DNA from: Mucilaginibacter mali
GTDB taxonomy: Bacteria > Bacteroidota > Bacteroidia > Sphingobacteriales > Sphingobacteriaceae
Reading direction: 5' to 3'
Length of the DNA: 64,000 nt
Assembly: GCF_013283875.1 (NCBI RefSeq)
Contig: NZ_CP054139.1
Coordinates: forward strand, 5,766,001 to 5,830,000
In this document: piece by piece, positions 1-9,018 of the stretch
How the letters are laid out: each line of letters begins with the position of its first letter
Numbering within the stretch: the stretch's first letter is position 1
Translations under genes and position numbers: made by a program
The notes under the pieces: model-generated
Seen by the model: only the letters and a program-made list of their open reading frames with translations
What the model was told of the DNA's origin: nothing
The model's database searches: none

Positions 1-1
1 T

Positions 2-655
2 CATAATACCATCCGTAATAATTTGTTTTACGAGTGTGTGGGCACCCTCACCCTGCGCGAGGGCAACTTTGCCGATGTGTATGGCAACTATATGGTTGGT
101 AACGGCGTTAAGGGCACAGGTGGCATCCGCATTATTGGCGAGGGGCACCGGGTGCATCATAATTATTTAACCGGGCTGACGGGCACAGGACTAAAAGCAG
201 CTATAAGCGTAATGGATGCCATACCCAATTCGGCATTGAACGGATACATGCAGGTGAAGGGTGCGGTAATCAGGAACAACACCATTGTTAACTGTGCCGA
301 GGCCATTGAAATAGGCGCCGGCAAGCGCGACGACCGTGGCCTTCCGCCCATGAATATCGCTATTATTGGAAACGTTGTTTTGGCGTCGGACCCGATAGTT
401 TATACCGATCAGCCGCAAGGGATCAAAATAAAAAGAAACCTCCTTTATAATATCAAACTGCCCGGAGATCTGCCTGATGGCTTTGACATGAGGGATCCGA
501 AACTGATTCGTGATGGTTTGAATATCTATCAGCCCGAGGATCTCCGTAAGATCGGTGCGCCGGCCTTAAACAACGAGCAGCATCAGTTATTTGATGGTCT
601 GGGCATTGGCCCAACCTGGCATAAGGGCGTTCCGCCGATCAGGGTGAAGTTGTAA
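2..655 (+). CDS. PL6-type polysaccharide lyase (alginate lyase/chondroitinase B family), 5' end outside window
   Basis: The frame is open from the first bases, so this is the C-terminal part of a longer protein. The visible ~217 residues show the right-handed parallel beta-helix pattern of polysaccharide lyase family 6: short turns rich in N-N-x and G-N, with the motifs GTLTLREGN and GGIRIIGEGH. In the family this stretch carries the catalytic Lys/Arg pair and cleaves alginate or dermatan-type uronic polymers in the periplasm or outside the cell. Signal peptide and N-terminus cannot be seen. An MFS transporter lies 4 nt downstream on the other strand. Family assignment is good; the substrate is open, alginate being the commoner one in soil Bacteroidota. 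Confidence 0.8.
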   Translation, partial: HNTIRNNLFYECVGTLTLREGNFADVYGNYMVGNGVKGTGGIRIIGEGHRVHHNYLTGLTGTGLKAAISVMDAIPNSALNGYMQVKGAVIRNNTIVNCAEAIEIGAGKRDDRGLPPMNIAIIGNVVLASDPIVYTDQPQGIKIKRNLLYNIKLPGDLPDGFDMRDPKLIRDGLNIYQPEDLRKIGAPALNNEQHQLFDGLGIGPTWHKGVPPIRVKL

Positions 656-659
656 TTGG

Positions 660-1820
660 CTATTCTTTATCCCTAAATAAGGCGATCAATCCCAGCACCG
701 GGCCAATACCCAGCAGCATATAAATGTATTTCGCGTTAGCATCGGTACGCAGCGCGTTGATCAATTGTATACTGATAATGGTAATGGCAAAGCCGATACA
801 ATTTACAATAGTAAGCGACGTGCCTTTGGTTTCGGCGGGGGCAGTGCGGGCTACAATAGTAGAGAACATAGGCGAATCGGCAATGACCGATGTTGCCCAG
901 ATAAACATAAAGCCGATAAATACAGCCGTTGCCGGAATGAAAAGCACTAAGGGCGACAGGATGCAGCAAATGCACGATATCGTTAATGCAACAGTCGCCG
1001 TTCGCTTTGCACCAATACGCTGCGAGATCCATCCGCTGAAAACACAAGCCAAACTGCCCGATGCGATGATGAAAAAAGCTAACAGCGATACATTAAATCG
1101 CGCCGCGGGGTAGTTGATTTTATAAGCCGCTAATATCACCGGCACAAATACCCAAAAGGCATACAACTCCCACATGTGCCCGAAGTAGCCAAATGCCGCG
1201 GCGCGGAACCGGCTATTGCGAAAGCCATTTAAAAAACCGGTAAAGTTGAGTTTTTGTCCGGCTTTACGATAGGGGCCGTCGGGTACCAGTAATACCATGG
1301 CTACGCCGCCCAATGTAGCTAATGTTGATGTGGCATAGATGACGTATCGCCAGGGTAGGCCAGCGGTCATGCCTTTTAAAAAGTGCGGAAATGCTGTACC
1401 CAAAACCAACGCGCCTACCAAAAACCCTAATGATTTACCCAGGCCCTGTTCGTAATGATCTGCTGCTATCTTCATGCCTACGGGATAGATTCCGGCAAGG
1501 AAGAAGCCGGTCATGAAGCGGATAGTGATCAGTTCGGACGAGTTGATGGCGCGGGTGCATAAAGCCATGTTGATCAGCGCGGCAATGATGGCGCAAAAAA
1601 AGAATACGCGCGAAGGCGAAAACCGGTCGGCGATACTCAATATGGCAAATATGAGCGTACCTGTAATAAAGCCCGATTGCACCGCGCTGGTAAGATGTGC
1701 AAGGTAGCCGGGCTCCAGGTTGAATTGTCGGGCAATATCGCCCATAATAGCATTCCCCGCAAACCATAGCGACGTACAGAAAAACTGGGAGATAACAATT
1801 ACGGGTAATATTCGCTTCAT
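660..1820 (-). CDS. MFS transporter
   Basis: A 386-residue inner-membrane protein with about twelve hydrophobic segments, the size and rhythm of the major facilitator superfamily. The N-terminus (ILPVIVISQFFCTSLWFAGN) is the first membrane helix, and a basic stretch near residue 65 (DRFSPSRVFF) fits the loop 2-3 MFS signature. A second such stretch (SQRIGAKRTATVAL) fits the loop in the second half, so both six-helix bundles are present. It converges on the PL6 lyase gene with a 4-nt gap, so a role in uptake of sugar-acid products is possible, but nothing in the sequence fixes the substrate. Confidence 0.8.
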   Translation of the reverse strand: MKRILPVIVISQFFCTSLWFAGNAIMGDIARQFNLEPGYLAHLTSAVQSGFITGTLIFAILSIADRFSPSRVFFFCAIIAALINMALCTRAINSSELITIRFMTGFFLAGIYPVGMKIAADHYEQGLGKSLGFLVGALVLGTAFPHFLKGMTAGLPWRYVIYATSTLATLGGVAMVLLVPDGPYRKAGQKLNFTGFLNGFRNSRFRAAAFGYFGHMWELYAFWVFVPVILAAYKINYPAARFNVSLLAFFIIASGSLACVFSGWISQRIGAKRTATVALTISCICCILSPLVLFIPATAVFIGFMFIWATSVIADSPMFSTIVARTAPAETKGTSLTIVNCIGFAITIISIQLINALRTDANAKYIYMLLGIGPVLGLIALFRDKE

Positions 1821-2032
1821 TCAGATCAGTAGTTTAAGCCGTTTTCTCGTTTTAATTAGACTGTGGTAATGCGCATTTTGTTGCAAAGCTAATGGATAAA
1901 AATTTGCATAGCGGCGTTCAAGTTGCTTTTACGATAAATCCGTACCCGAAGTTGCTTTGCCGATCACGTAAAAGGTTATATTTAAATTAGTTTGAAAAAA
2001 ATGTACCTTGAATTATGCTATAACGTAAACCA

Positions 2033-2728
2033 ATGAATAAGTTTATACAAGCGATCAGAAATTTAGATCATCCTGCAGTGGAGGTATTGCTGGAAAAGGA
2101 TGATAAATGGTTAAACTATGCCGAGGATGGTAGCAAGAACGCACTCCATTATTTGGGCGGCGTAGCAGTAAGCGACGAGGCAAAAGCCGATACCAGTTTA
2201 CAGATCCTAAAATTACTTTTAAGCAAAGGGATGGATATGAACAGTGTTCATCAAATTAAGGATGGCGGCTGCTTTTTTCCGGCTACGCCGCTTTGGTATG
2301 CTTACACCCGCGGACGTAATAAATTACTGTATGCTTACCTGCTGTCGGCAGGGGCCAACCCGCAAAACTGCATGTTTGCCATTGCCTGGTATAACGATGT
2401 GGAAGCCGCCGCGTTGTTTAAACAGCACGGCGCCGATATTGAAGCATTGGCAGGAGAGGATACACCATTCCTCGGGGCTTTTCACTGGCGGCGATTTGAG
2501 GTAGCAGAATGGTTTTTGCAAAATGGGGCCAATGTAAACCATCCCCGCGGCGACGGCAATACCGCGCTGTTTTATGCTGTTAAACGAAAATATAAACCCG
2601 AACAGGTGCAACTGCTGCTGCGGTACGGCGCCGATCCCGACCATGAAAACCATGCGGGCATATCTCCCCGCAAACTGGCGGAAGCTAACCGGCAAATGAA
2701 GTTATTGGGGATGTTTAATGCGAAGTAG
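2033..2728 (+). CDS. Ankyrin-repeat protein
   Basis: A 231-residue soluble protein without signal peptide or membrane segment. Ankyrin-like units run through it: LLLSKGMDMNSV, LLSAGANPQ, LFKQHGADIEA, FLQNGANVNHPRGDGNTALFYA and LLLRYGADPDHENHAGISP. The last two fit the 33-residue ankyrin consensus well; the first units are degenerate. Such proteins bind other proteins; no enzymatic domain is present. It stands alone with 212 nt upstream and ends at a bidirectional terminator shared with ftsH. Confidence 0.8.
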   Translation: MNKFIQAIRNLDHPAVEVLLEKDDKWLNYAEDGSKNALHYLGGVAVSDEAKADTSLQILKLLLSKGMDMNSVHQIKDGGCFFPATPLWYAYTRGRNKLLYAYLLSAGANPQNCMFAIAWYNDVEAAALFKQHGADIEALAGEDTPFLGAFHWRRFEVAEWFLQNGANVNHPRGDGNTALFYAVKRKYKPEQVQLLLRYGADPDHENHAGISPRKLAEANRQMKLLGMFNAK

Positions 2729-2761
2729 TTTATCACAACGTCATTGCAATGACGTTGTTGT

Positions 2762-2807
2762 ATAGAAGCGAAAAGCCGCACCTTTTGGTGCGGCTTTTCG
2801 CTTCTAT
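2762..2807. terminator. Bidirectional terminator between the ankyrin gene and ftsH
   Basis: A perfect 21-bp stem (2762-2782 with 2787-2807) around a TTTT loop. The stem contains A and T runs on both sides, so it can end transcription from the + strand ankyrin gene and the - strand ftsH gene, which converge here. Confidence 0.85.
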
Positions 2808-2819
2808 GTTTAATGCTGA

Positions 2820-4943
2820 TTACTCCGCAGCATTGGCATCCTTTTCTTCAGGATTGCGGTTGAAGGTGCCGGAATGATCCCCCACCCCTTCGTGCACTAA
2901 GTTTTGCGCGGCTAAGTCCTGGTTACCCGGGTCATCGGTGCCGTTTACAAACTCATCGTAAGTGGTGCGGTTTTCAAACGGACGCTTGCCTAAAATTTCC
3001 TCTAGGTCGCTTTGGAACAGGATCTCTTTTTCAAGCAGCTTGTTGGCCAGCTTTTCTAAACCTTCGCGTTTCTCTATCAGCAGCTTTTTGGTAGTGGCAT
3101 ATACATCATTTATCAGCGTGCGCACTTCAGAGTCTATCAGTTCAGATGTTTTTTCTGAATATGGTTTGTTAAACTGGTACTCGCCCTGTGTATCATTGAA
3201 CGATACGTTGCCTACCTTGTCATTCATACCGTAAACGGTAACCATGGCATAAGATAGTTTGGTGATACGTTCCAAATCGTTTTGTGCACCTGTTGAGATA
3301 CGGCCAAAGGTGATATCTTCGGCAACACGGCCGCCCATGGTCATACACATGCCGTCGATCAGTTGCTCGGTAGTGTACAGGAACTGTTCTTTTGGCAGGT
3401 ACTGCGCGTAACCTAAAGCGGCAACACCACGCGGAACGATAGATACTTTCACCAGCGGATCGGCATGCTCAAGGAACCAGCCTGCAATGGCATGACCAGC
3501 CTCGTGGTAGGCAACGATACGTTTTTCTTCAGGAGATATGATCTTGTTCTTCTTTTCCAAACCACCAATTACACGGTCGATAGCGTCCTGGAAATCCTGC
3601 ATATCTACCGCCTCTTTATTTTTACGGGCGGCTATCAGGGCCGCCTCGTTACAGACGTTGGCTATCTCGGCACCGGCAAAGCCCGGGGTTTGGGCAGATA
3701 GTTTCTTGGCATCAACACCCTCGGCCAGTTTAACCGGTTTTAAGTGTACTTTAAAGATCTGCTCACGACCGATCAGATCTGGCTTATCGATACTTACCTG
3801 GCGGTCGAAACGTCCCGGGCGCAATAAAGCCGAATCCAGTACATCAGGGCGGTTGGTAGCAGCCAGGATGATAATGCCCGAATCGGTACCGAAACCATCC
3901 ATCTCTACCAGTAACTGGTTCAGCGTGTTTTCGCGCTCATCGTTACCGCCTACAATATTATTCTTGCCACGGGCACGGCCTATGGCGTCAATCTCATCAA
4001 TAAAGATAATACATGGCGCTTTATCCTTAGCCTGGCGGAACAGATCGCGAACACGCGATGCGCCCACACCCACAAACATCTCCACAAAGTCGGAACCCGA
4101 CAGCGAGAAGAAAGGTACCTGCGCCTCGCCGGCAACGGCTTTGGCCAACAAGGTTTTACCTGTACCCGGCGAACCTACCAGCAATGCGCCTTTAGGGATT
4201 TTACCGCCCAGGTTGGTGTATTTTTTAGGGTTCTTCAGGAAATCTACAATTTCCATCACCTCCTGCTTGGCTTCTTCCAAACCAGCCACATCGTTAAAGG
4301 TAACGCTTACCTGCGCTTCCTTATCAAACAGGGTGGCTTTAGATTTACCGATATTGAAGATCTGACCGCCGGGACCGCCGCCCGCGCCACCGCTCATGCG
4401 ACGCATAATAAACATCCACACGCCAATAAACAGGATCACCATTACCACCGCCTGGAACAGCCAGTTGGTAAAGATATTATCGCGCACTATAAAGTTCAGC
4501 GGGGTTTTTTGCGTGTCGGGTACATCCTTTTCGGCATCGGTGATCGATTTTTTCAGGCTTTCATAAGTAGCATCAGTAAAAGTATATTGCGGGCCCGCAG
4601 CGTTTGGCACACCAAAACTGCGCTGGTCGCGCACCTTGGCATATTGTGGTTTTTTCTTTAAACTGTCTTGTTTAATATAAACTTCTACAACTATCAGGTC
4701 GCCGTTTTTGTAGGCTACCAGTTTTTCCACGTCATGCTGCTTCAGCATTTTGGTTTCAAATTCCTGGTACGATATTTCCTGCGTGCTGCTAACGCTTAAG
4801 AATTGTGCAGCTAAAAATATACCCAAAATAATAACGGCATATATCCATACGAAATTGAATTTCGGTGGTTTAGGGGTTATCTTTTTATTGTTGTTAGGTA
4901 TCTTACGTATCGGTTTTGGTTTTTCCAATTGATTATCTTTCAT
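2820..4943 (-). CDS. ftsH: ATP-dependent zinc metalloprotease FtsH
   Basis: A 707-residue membrane-anchored AAA+ protease that degrades misfolded membrane proteins and regulators. The N-terminus is basic and proline-rich, followed by a first membrane helix (residues ~33-50), an extracytoplasmic domain of about 110 residues, and a second helix before the RRMSGG stretch near residue 180. Walker A (GSPGTGKT) is near residue 254, Walker B (IIFIDEIDA) and the second region of homology follow, and the zinc site HEAGH is near residue 478. All key residues are present. The C-terminal tail (DQDLAAQNLV onward) is acidic and variable. Separated from rsfS by 69 nt and probably co-transcribed with it. Confidence 0.97.
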   Translation of the reverse strand: MKDNQLEKPKPIRKIPNNNKKITPKPPKFNFVWIYAVIILGIFLAAQFLSVSSTQEISYQEFETKMLKQHDVEKLVAYKNGDLIVVEVYIKQDSLKKKPQYAKVRDQRSFGVPNAAGPQYTFTDATYESLKKSITDAEKDVPDTQKTPLNFIVRDNIFTNWLFQAVVMVILFIGVWMFIMRRMSGGAGGGPGGQIFNIGKSKATLFDKEAQVSVTFNDVAGLEEAKQEVMEIVDFLKNPKKYTNLGGKIPKGALLVGSPGTGKTLLAKAVAGEAQVPFFSLSGSDFVEMFVGVGASRVRDLFRQAKDKAPCIIFIDEIDAIGRARGKNNIVGGNDERENTLNQLLVEMDGFGTDSGIIILAATNRPDVLDSALLRPGRFDRQVSIDKPDLIGREQIFKVHLKPVKLAEGVDAKKLSAQTPGFAGAEIANVCNEAALIAARKNKEAVDMQDFQDAIDRVIGGLEKKNKIISPEEKRIVAYHEAGHAIAGWFLEHADPLVKVSIVPRGVAALGYAQYLPKEQFLYTTEQLIDGMCMTMGGRVAEDITFGRISTGAQNDLERITKLSYAMVTVYGMNDKVGNVSFNDTQGEYQFNKPYSEKTSELIDSEVRTLINDVYATTKKLLIEKREGLEKLANKLLEKEILFQSDLEEILGKRPFENRTTYDEFVNGTDDPGNQDLAAQNLVHEGVGDHSGTFNRNPEEKDANAAE

Positions 4944-5012
4944 TTTGTTGTTAGGCTTAAACGCATCATCACGTTTATAAATTATATTAGGGATACAAAA
5001 TCGACAGATTGT

Positions 5013-5387
5013 TTAAGCGCTTTTGTAATTTTTAATTTCGGCATCCCCCCACAAATCCTCCATCCCGTAAAACTCCCGTTTGTCGGTCCTGAAAATGTGG
5101 ACTACCACATCTACATAATCCAGCAGTATCCATTCGGCATGTTCCAGGCCTTCCTTGCGCCACGGCTCCTGTTGGGTGGCTTTATAAATTTCCTCTTCCA
5201 CACTGTTGGCTATTGCCTTTACCTGTGTCCCCGAGTCGGCGTTGCATACCACAAAGTAATCTGATACAGAACTGAAGATATTTCTAAGATCCAGCCTCAC
5301 AATATCGTTCCCCTTTTTCTCCTGCATGCCATGTATGGCTAATTCCGACAAGTATGCCGACTCTTTTAACGCTTTATTTTTTACCAT
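5013..5387 (-). CDS. rsfS: Ribosome silencing factor RsfS
   Basis: A 124-residue protein of the RsfS/Iojap family. In the family it binds uL14 on the large subunit and blocks subunit joining when nutrients are scarce. The family core is visible: KGNDIVRLDLRNI, SVSDYFVVCNADS, and EWILLDYVDVVVHIF. Length is normal. It lies just upstream of ftsH on the same strand and is divergent from birA, with only 45 nt between the two starts. Confidence 0.93.
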   Translation of the reverse strand: MVKNKALKESAYLSELAIHGMQEKKGNDIVRLDLRNIFSSVSDYFVVCNADSGTQVKAIANSVEEEIYKATQQEPWRKEGLEHAEWILLDYVDVVVHIFRTDKREFYGMEDLWGDAEIKNYKSA

Positions 5388-5397
5388 TAAAAAGGTT

Positions 5398-5405
5398 TAA
5401 TTTTG
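5398..5405 (+). promoter_or_regulatory. Possible -7 promoter box for birA
   Basis: TAATTTTG matches the Bacteroidota -7 consensus TAnnTTTG exactly and lies 28 nt before the TTG start of birA. No clear -33 TTG box is seen at the usual distance, so the call is tentative. Confidence 0.35.
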
Positions 5406-5432
5406 ACCCAATTTGATAATTGCTAATATACA

Positions 5433-6203
5433 TTGCAAAATAACATATTTTCATCATTATTTGTTGGACAAAATTTAGTTACACTAAAAGAAGCCGACTC
5501 TACAAATAACTATTTAAAGGAATTACTGTCAAATTCCAAGCCAGTTGCCGATGGAACGGTCATTATGGCAGAAAGCCAGTATGCCGGGCGCGGCCAGCAG
5601 CAAAATAAATGGAATAGCGAACCGGGTAAAAACCTGACATTCAGCGTGCTGTTAAAGCCTTCGTTCCTGCCCCTGCAACAGCAATTTTACCTCACACAGA
5701 CAATCAGCCTGGGCGTAGTAACTGCCATGCAGCAGGTAACCGGTTTGCCCATCCAAATTAAATGGCCCAACGATATTTATTATGGCGATAAAAAGCTGGG
5801 CGGTATACTGATAGAGAACATGGTGCAGGGTAGCGGTATCAAAAATTCGGTAGTGGGTATCGGGCTTAATATTAACCAGGAAGTTTTCCCCGATTGGGTA
5901 CCCAACCCTGCTTCGGTAAAACAGATATTACATAAGGATTATGAACTATCCGCATTATTATTACAAATTTGCGGAAGTATAGAAGCCTGGTATTTAAAAT
6001 TAAAGGCCGGGCGGCTGGATGAGATACACCGGCAATACTTAGCCAATTTATACTGGTTAAACCAGGAGCGGGATTTCATGTCAGACGGTGTAGCCTTTAA
6101 GGGCCGCATTACCGGTGTAAGGAATACCGGCTTTTTGGTACTAAGTACCGAAAGCGGGGAAAAAGAGTTTAATTTGAAGCAAATCGTATTTTTAAACAAA
6201 TAA
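5433..6203 (+). CDS. birA: Biotin-[acetyl-CoA carboxylase] ligase
   Basis: A 256-residue biotin protein ligase that attaches biotin to the carboxyl carrier protein of acetyl-CoA carboxylase. The catalytic core is complete: DSTNNYLKEL, the biotin/ATP loop AGRGQQQNKW (family GRGRxGR-like), the segment IKWPNDIYYGDKKLGGIL, and the C-terminal SH3-like segment (GRITGVRNTGFLVL). There is no N-terminal helix-turn-helix, so it is the monofunctional form and not a repressor. The start is TTG: an in-frame stop lies 9 nt upstream and no earlier start exists. It is followed after 19 nt by the DsbD N-domain gene. Confidence 0.92.
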   Translation: MQNNIFSSLFVGQNLVTLKEADSTNNYLKELLSNSKPVADGTVIMAESQYAGRGQQQNKWNSEPGKNLTFSVLLKPSFLPLQQQFYLTQTISLGVVTAMQQVTGLPIQIKWPNDIYYGDKKLGGILIENMVQGSGIKNSVVGIGLNINQEVFPDWVPNPASVKQILHKDYELSALLLQICGSIEAWYLKLKAGRLDEIHRQYLANLYWLNQERDFMSDGVAFKGRITGVRNTGFLVLSTESGEKEFNLKQIVFLNK

Positions 6204-6222
6204 CAAACAAGCATATCATATA

Positions 6223-6672
6223 ATGAAAAAGTTACTGTTAGTATTAATTGTGATGTTTGCGGGCCGCGGCGCTTTCGCGCAGATTGAAGGTCACGTGAAC
6301 TGGGCTTACGCTGCTAAAAAGGTAAGCGCTACCGAGGCCGTAGTTTTATTAAAAGCTACTATTGACGACGGCTGGCATATCTACTCGGCTTATATTAAAG
6401 AAGGCGGACCGATAAAAACATCGTTCAAGTTTGCTAAATCGGGCGACTTTACGCCGGAGGGTAAAATTATCGAGCCAAAACCTATTAGCCAATATGATAA
6501 GAACTTTGGCATGACCCTTACCTATTTTGAAAATGCGGTAGTGTTTCAGCAAAAAGTAAAACTGAAAGGCAAAAAAGCCACTGTTAAAGGTACACTGGAG
6601 TTTATGACCTGTAACGATCAGAAATGTCTTCCGCCCGAAACTGTTGACTTTTCGGTTAACGTAGCGCTGTAA
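6223..6672 (+). CDS. Secreted DsbD N-terminal-domain protein
   Basis: A 149-residue secreted protein (signal peptide ~1-19, ending AFA-Q) that matches the periplasmic alpha domain of DsbD. It carries the redox Cys pair in the context TCNDQKCLPPE; four residues between the cysteines is near the spacing of the family pair. In most bacteria this domain is fused to the membrane protein. Here it is a separate gene placed 7 nt before the gene for the membrane part, so the two products should work together, passing electrons from the cytoplasm to periplasmic substrates. Confidence 0.82.
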   Translation: MKKLLLVLIVMFAGRGAFAQIEGHVNWAYAAKKVSATEAVVLLKATIDDGWHIYSAYIKEGGPIKTSFKFAKSGDFTPEGKIIEPKPISQYDKNFGMTLTYFENAVVFQQKVKLKGKKATVKGTLEFMTCNDQKCLPPETVDFSVNVAL

Positions 6673-6679
6673 ACCACCA

Positions 6680-8377
6680 ATGAGGAATTTCATTAAGCGT
6701 GGTTTAAAGCCACTTGTTTTATTAATCGCACTGCTGGCTTTTACAGCCAGTGGCGTTGCCTTTGCGCAAACAGATACGATAAGCACCGCCGATGTGCAGT
6801 TTACCAGTATCCCAACCAAAGCCGATAGCATCAAGGCTTTTAAAAAGAAACAGGACAGTATTAAGAAGGCCGATGCCGCAAAGGTTACTACTGCTCCAAA
6901 AAAATCGGATGAAAAACCGAAAACGCTTTGGCAGATCTTTATCGCCGGCTTTTTAGGAGGCTTCGCGGCGTTTTTAATGCCTTGCGTTTACCCGATGCTG
7001 CCATTAACGGTGAGCTTCTTTACCAAAAAGGGAGGCAGCAGGAGTAAGGCCATCGCGCAATCGGCGCTTTACGGCCTGTCTATCATCGTGATCTATGTGG
7101 CCCTGGGCTTTCTGATCACCTTGTTGTTCGGTCCGTCGGCCTTGAATGCGCTGGCAACCAACGGGATATTCAATTTCTGCTTCTTCCTGCTGCTGGTGGT
7201 GTTCGGCGTGTCGTTTTTAGGCGCGTTCGAGATCACCCTGCCAAGTTCGTTGGCCAATAAAATGGACGAGAACTCGGATAAGGGCGGTTTGATCGGTATC
7301 TTCTTTATGGCGGCTACGCTGGTGGTGGTATCATTCTCGTGTACCGGTCCCATCATTGGTTCGGTACTGGTTGAGGCCGCTACCAAGGGCGAGCGTTTGG
7401 CACCTGCTATTGTGATGCTGGGCTTCTCGCTGGCGCTGGCATTGCCGTTTACGATATTCGCTATGTTCCCGTCGGCGCTGAAAAGCCTACCAAAATCGGG
7501 TGGCTGGCTGAATAGTGTTAAGGTTATACTGGGCTTTATCGAGATCGCTTTTGCGTTGAAATTTCTTTCAAACGTCGACCTGGCTTATCATTGGAACTGG
7601 TTCGACCGAGAGGTGTTCCTGTCGCTGTGGATAGCCATTGGTATACTGATGGGCCTTTACCTGATCGGTAAGATCAAGTTCTCGCACGATAGCGACCTGG
7701 CTTATATGTCGGTGCCGCGTACCTTCATCGCCATGGTGGTGTTTGCCTTTGTGGTATATATGATCCCGGGCTTATGGGGCGCTCCCCTGAAATCCATCAG
7801 CGCGTTCCTGCCTCCGTTGAGTACACAGGACTTTGATCTGTCTGGTGGGGCCGGTGGTGGCAGCGCTCCTGCCGCAGCAAGTTCGTCATCCATCAAAATC
7901 AAAAAATACGAAGAGATATTTAAGCGGATGCCAAAGGTTAAGGGTATTGACGACTGGTACGATTACGACCAGGCCGTTGCCGTTGCCAAAGAGCAGCACA
8001 AGCCCATCCTGATAGACTTTACCGGCTGGAACTGTGTAAACTGCCGAAAAATGGAAGCTGATGTATTGCCATCGCCCGAGGTGCTAAAACGTTTAAAGAA
8101 CGATTTTGTAGTAGTGCAGTTGGTGATAGACGATAAAACCGTTTTAGAACCGTCAGAACAATTTACATCGGCGCTTACCGGGAAAAAGATCACCGAGTTG
8201 GGCGCTAAATGGCTGGACCTGGAGATATCTAAATACAATTCTAACGCGCAGCCGTACTACGTAATTATTAACGAGAAGGGCGACGCGCTGGTACCGCCGC
8301 AAGGCGCCAATTTTCATGTTGATGAATATGTAAAGTACCTGGATAGCGGAATTGCCGCCTATAAAAAAGGTAATTAA
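6680..8377 (+). CDS. dsbD: Thiol:disulfide interchange protein DsbD (membrane and thioredoxin domains)
   Basis: A 565-residue protein: signal/anchor (~1-30), a charged Lys-rich linker, an eight-helix membrane domain of the DsbD/CcdA type and a C-terminal thioredoxin domain. Redox cysteines are visible in the first and fourth helices of the membrane domain (LMPCVYPMLPL and VSFSCTGPIIG) and in the thioredoxin motif GWNCVNCRKME (CxxC). It brings reducing power across the inner membrane for cytochrome maturation or disulfide repair. It lacks the N-terminal alpha domain, which the preceding gene supplies. A rho-independent hairpin follows at 8400-8426. Confidence 0.93.
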   Translation: MRNFIKRGLKPLVLLIALLAFTASGVAFAQTDTISTADVQFTSIPTKADSIKAFKKKQDSIKKADAAKVTTAPKKSDEKPKTLWQIFIAGFLGGFAAFLMPCVYPMLPLTVSFFTKKGGSRSKAIAQSALYGLSIIVIYVALGFLITLLFGPSALNALATNGIFNFCFFLLLVVFGVSFLGAFEITLPSSLANKMDENSDKGGLIGIFFMAATLVVVSFSCTGPIIGSVLVEAATKGERLAPAIVMLGFSLALALPFTIFAMFPSALKSLPKSGGWLNSVKVILGFIEIAFALKFLSNVDLAYHWNWFDREVFLSLWIAIGILMGLYLIGKIKFSHDSDLAYMSVPRTFIAMVVFAFVVYMIPGLWGAPLKSISAFLPPLSTQDFDLSGGAGGGSAPAAASSSSIKIKKYEEIFKRMPKVKGIDDWYDYDQAVAVAKEQHKPILIDFTGWNCVNCRKMEADVLPSPEVLKRLKNDFVVVQLVIDDKTVLEPSEQFTSALTGKKITELGAKWLDLEISKYNSNAQPYYVIINEKGDALVPPQGANFHVDEYVKYLDSGIAAYKKGN

Positions 8378-8397
8378 ACGTGATGTTTTGCGTTTTA

Positions 8398-8426
8398 AAG
8401 GCGATGCGGTTAGCATCGCCTTTTTT
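8398..8426 (+). terminator. Terminator after dsbD
   Basis: Stem 8400-8407 with 8413-8420 (GGCGATGC/GCATCGCC), loop GGTTA, followed by a run of six T. It closes the birA to dsbD operon. Confidence 0.8.
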
Positions 8427-8443
8427 GCATTTATAAAGGGGGG

Positions 8444-8626
8444 TTAAAACTTGATCTCGCCTTTGCGGTATAGCCAATGGGCAATAACCAGCAGCCCAAT
8501 AACGCCGATTATCACAAACGATTCCCAGCGGGCAAAGTTCAGTGTATAGCCAAAGCCGATGCTTTTGGGGACGAAGATGGGGCCTTTGGGATGCGGTTCA
8601 CGTTCGGTTTTTTGTTGTTGGGGCAT
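8444..8626 (-). CDS. Small DUF5808-type membrane protein
   Basis: A 60-residue protein. The first half is polar and Pro-rich, then a segment (FVPKSIGFGYTLNFARWES) like the DUF5808 family motif, which usually reads VPKRxGxGxTLNF, and one membrane helix (FVIIGVIGLLVIAHWLY) with a short basic tail. The function of the family is not known. It is convergent with dsbD; the ATG and length fit the family. Confidence 0.7.
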   Translation of the reverse strand: MPQQQKTEREPHPKGPIFVPKSIGFGYTLNFARWESFVIIGVIGLLVIAHWLYRKGEIKF

Positions 8627-8706
8627 ATTGAATAATTTATAGAAACAAAGTTAAGGCGATTTTAATTGATTAAATAATTCAGGTTGCGTAATAAATTGTT
8701 GGTGAT

Positions 8707-8882
8707 TTAACCACGAAGGTCACGAAGACTTTCGTGGTGTTGATTCCACAAAGAGCACAAAGCATTAAAAAGAAAACAAGATACAAAGGTAGCAATGGGT
8801 TTTGTGACCTTAAAAAACTCGAAATCTAAAACTAAAATCTTTGTGCCCTTTGTGTTTTTCCCTTTGCGGCCTTTGTGGTTAA
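8707..8882. repeat. Nested inverted repeat, MITE-like
   Basis: The outer arms 8707-8727 and 8862-8882 are inverted copies matching at about 17 of 21 positions, starting TTAACCAC. Inner arms near 8746-8762 and 8840-8855 also pair (CACAAAGxGCACAAAG). It lies in the 390-bp gap between the DUF5808 gene and pfkA, which holds no gene. A related half copy occurs at 13845-13901, so this is a dispersed family in the genome. Confidence 0.6.
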
Positions 8883-9018
8883 GTAAATAACAAATAGGTT
8901 GAATAATATCTGCAAGGAGTAAAAAATTATACTAAATTCGCACACCTAAGCGTAATACTTACACTAAGTGTTTGCGCGTTATAAACGGCGGTTTTTGCCG
9001 CCTATTTAAGAAAAACAC

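Noticed and set aside
3538..4365. Long reading frame opposite ftsH
   Set aside because: It is antisense to the conserved ftsH ATPase region and has no family pattern; a shadow of biased codon use.
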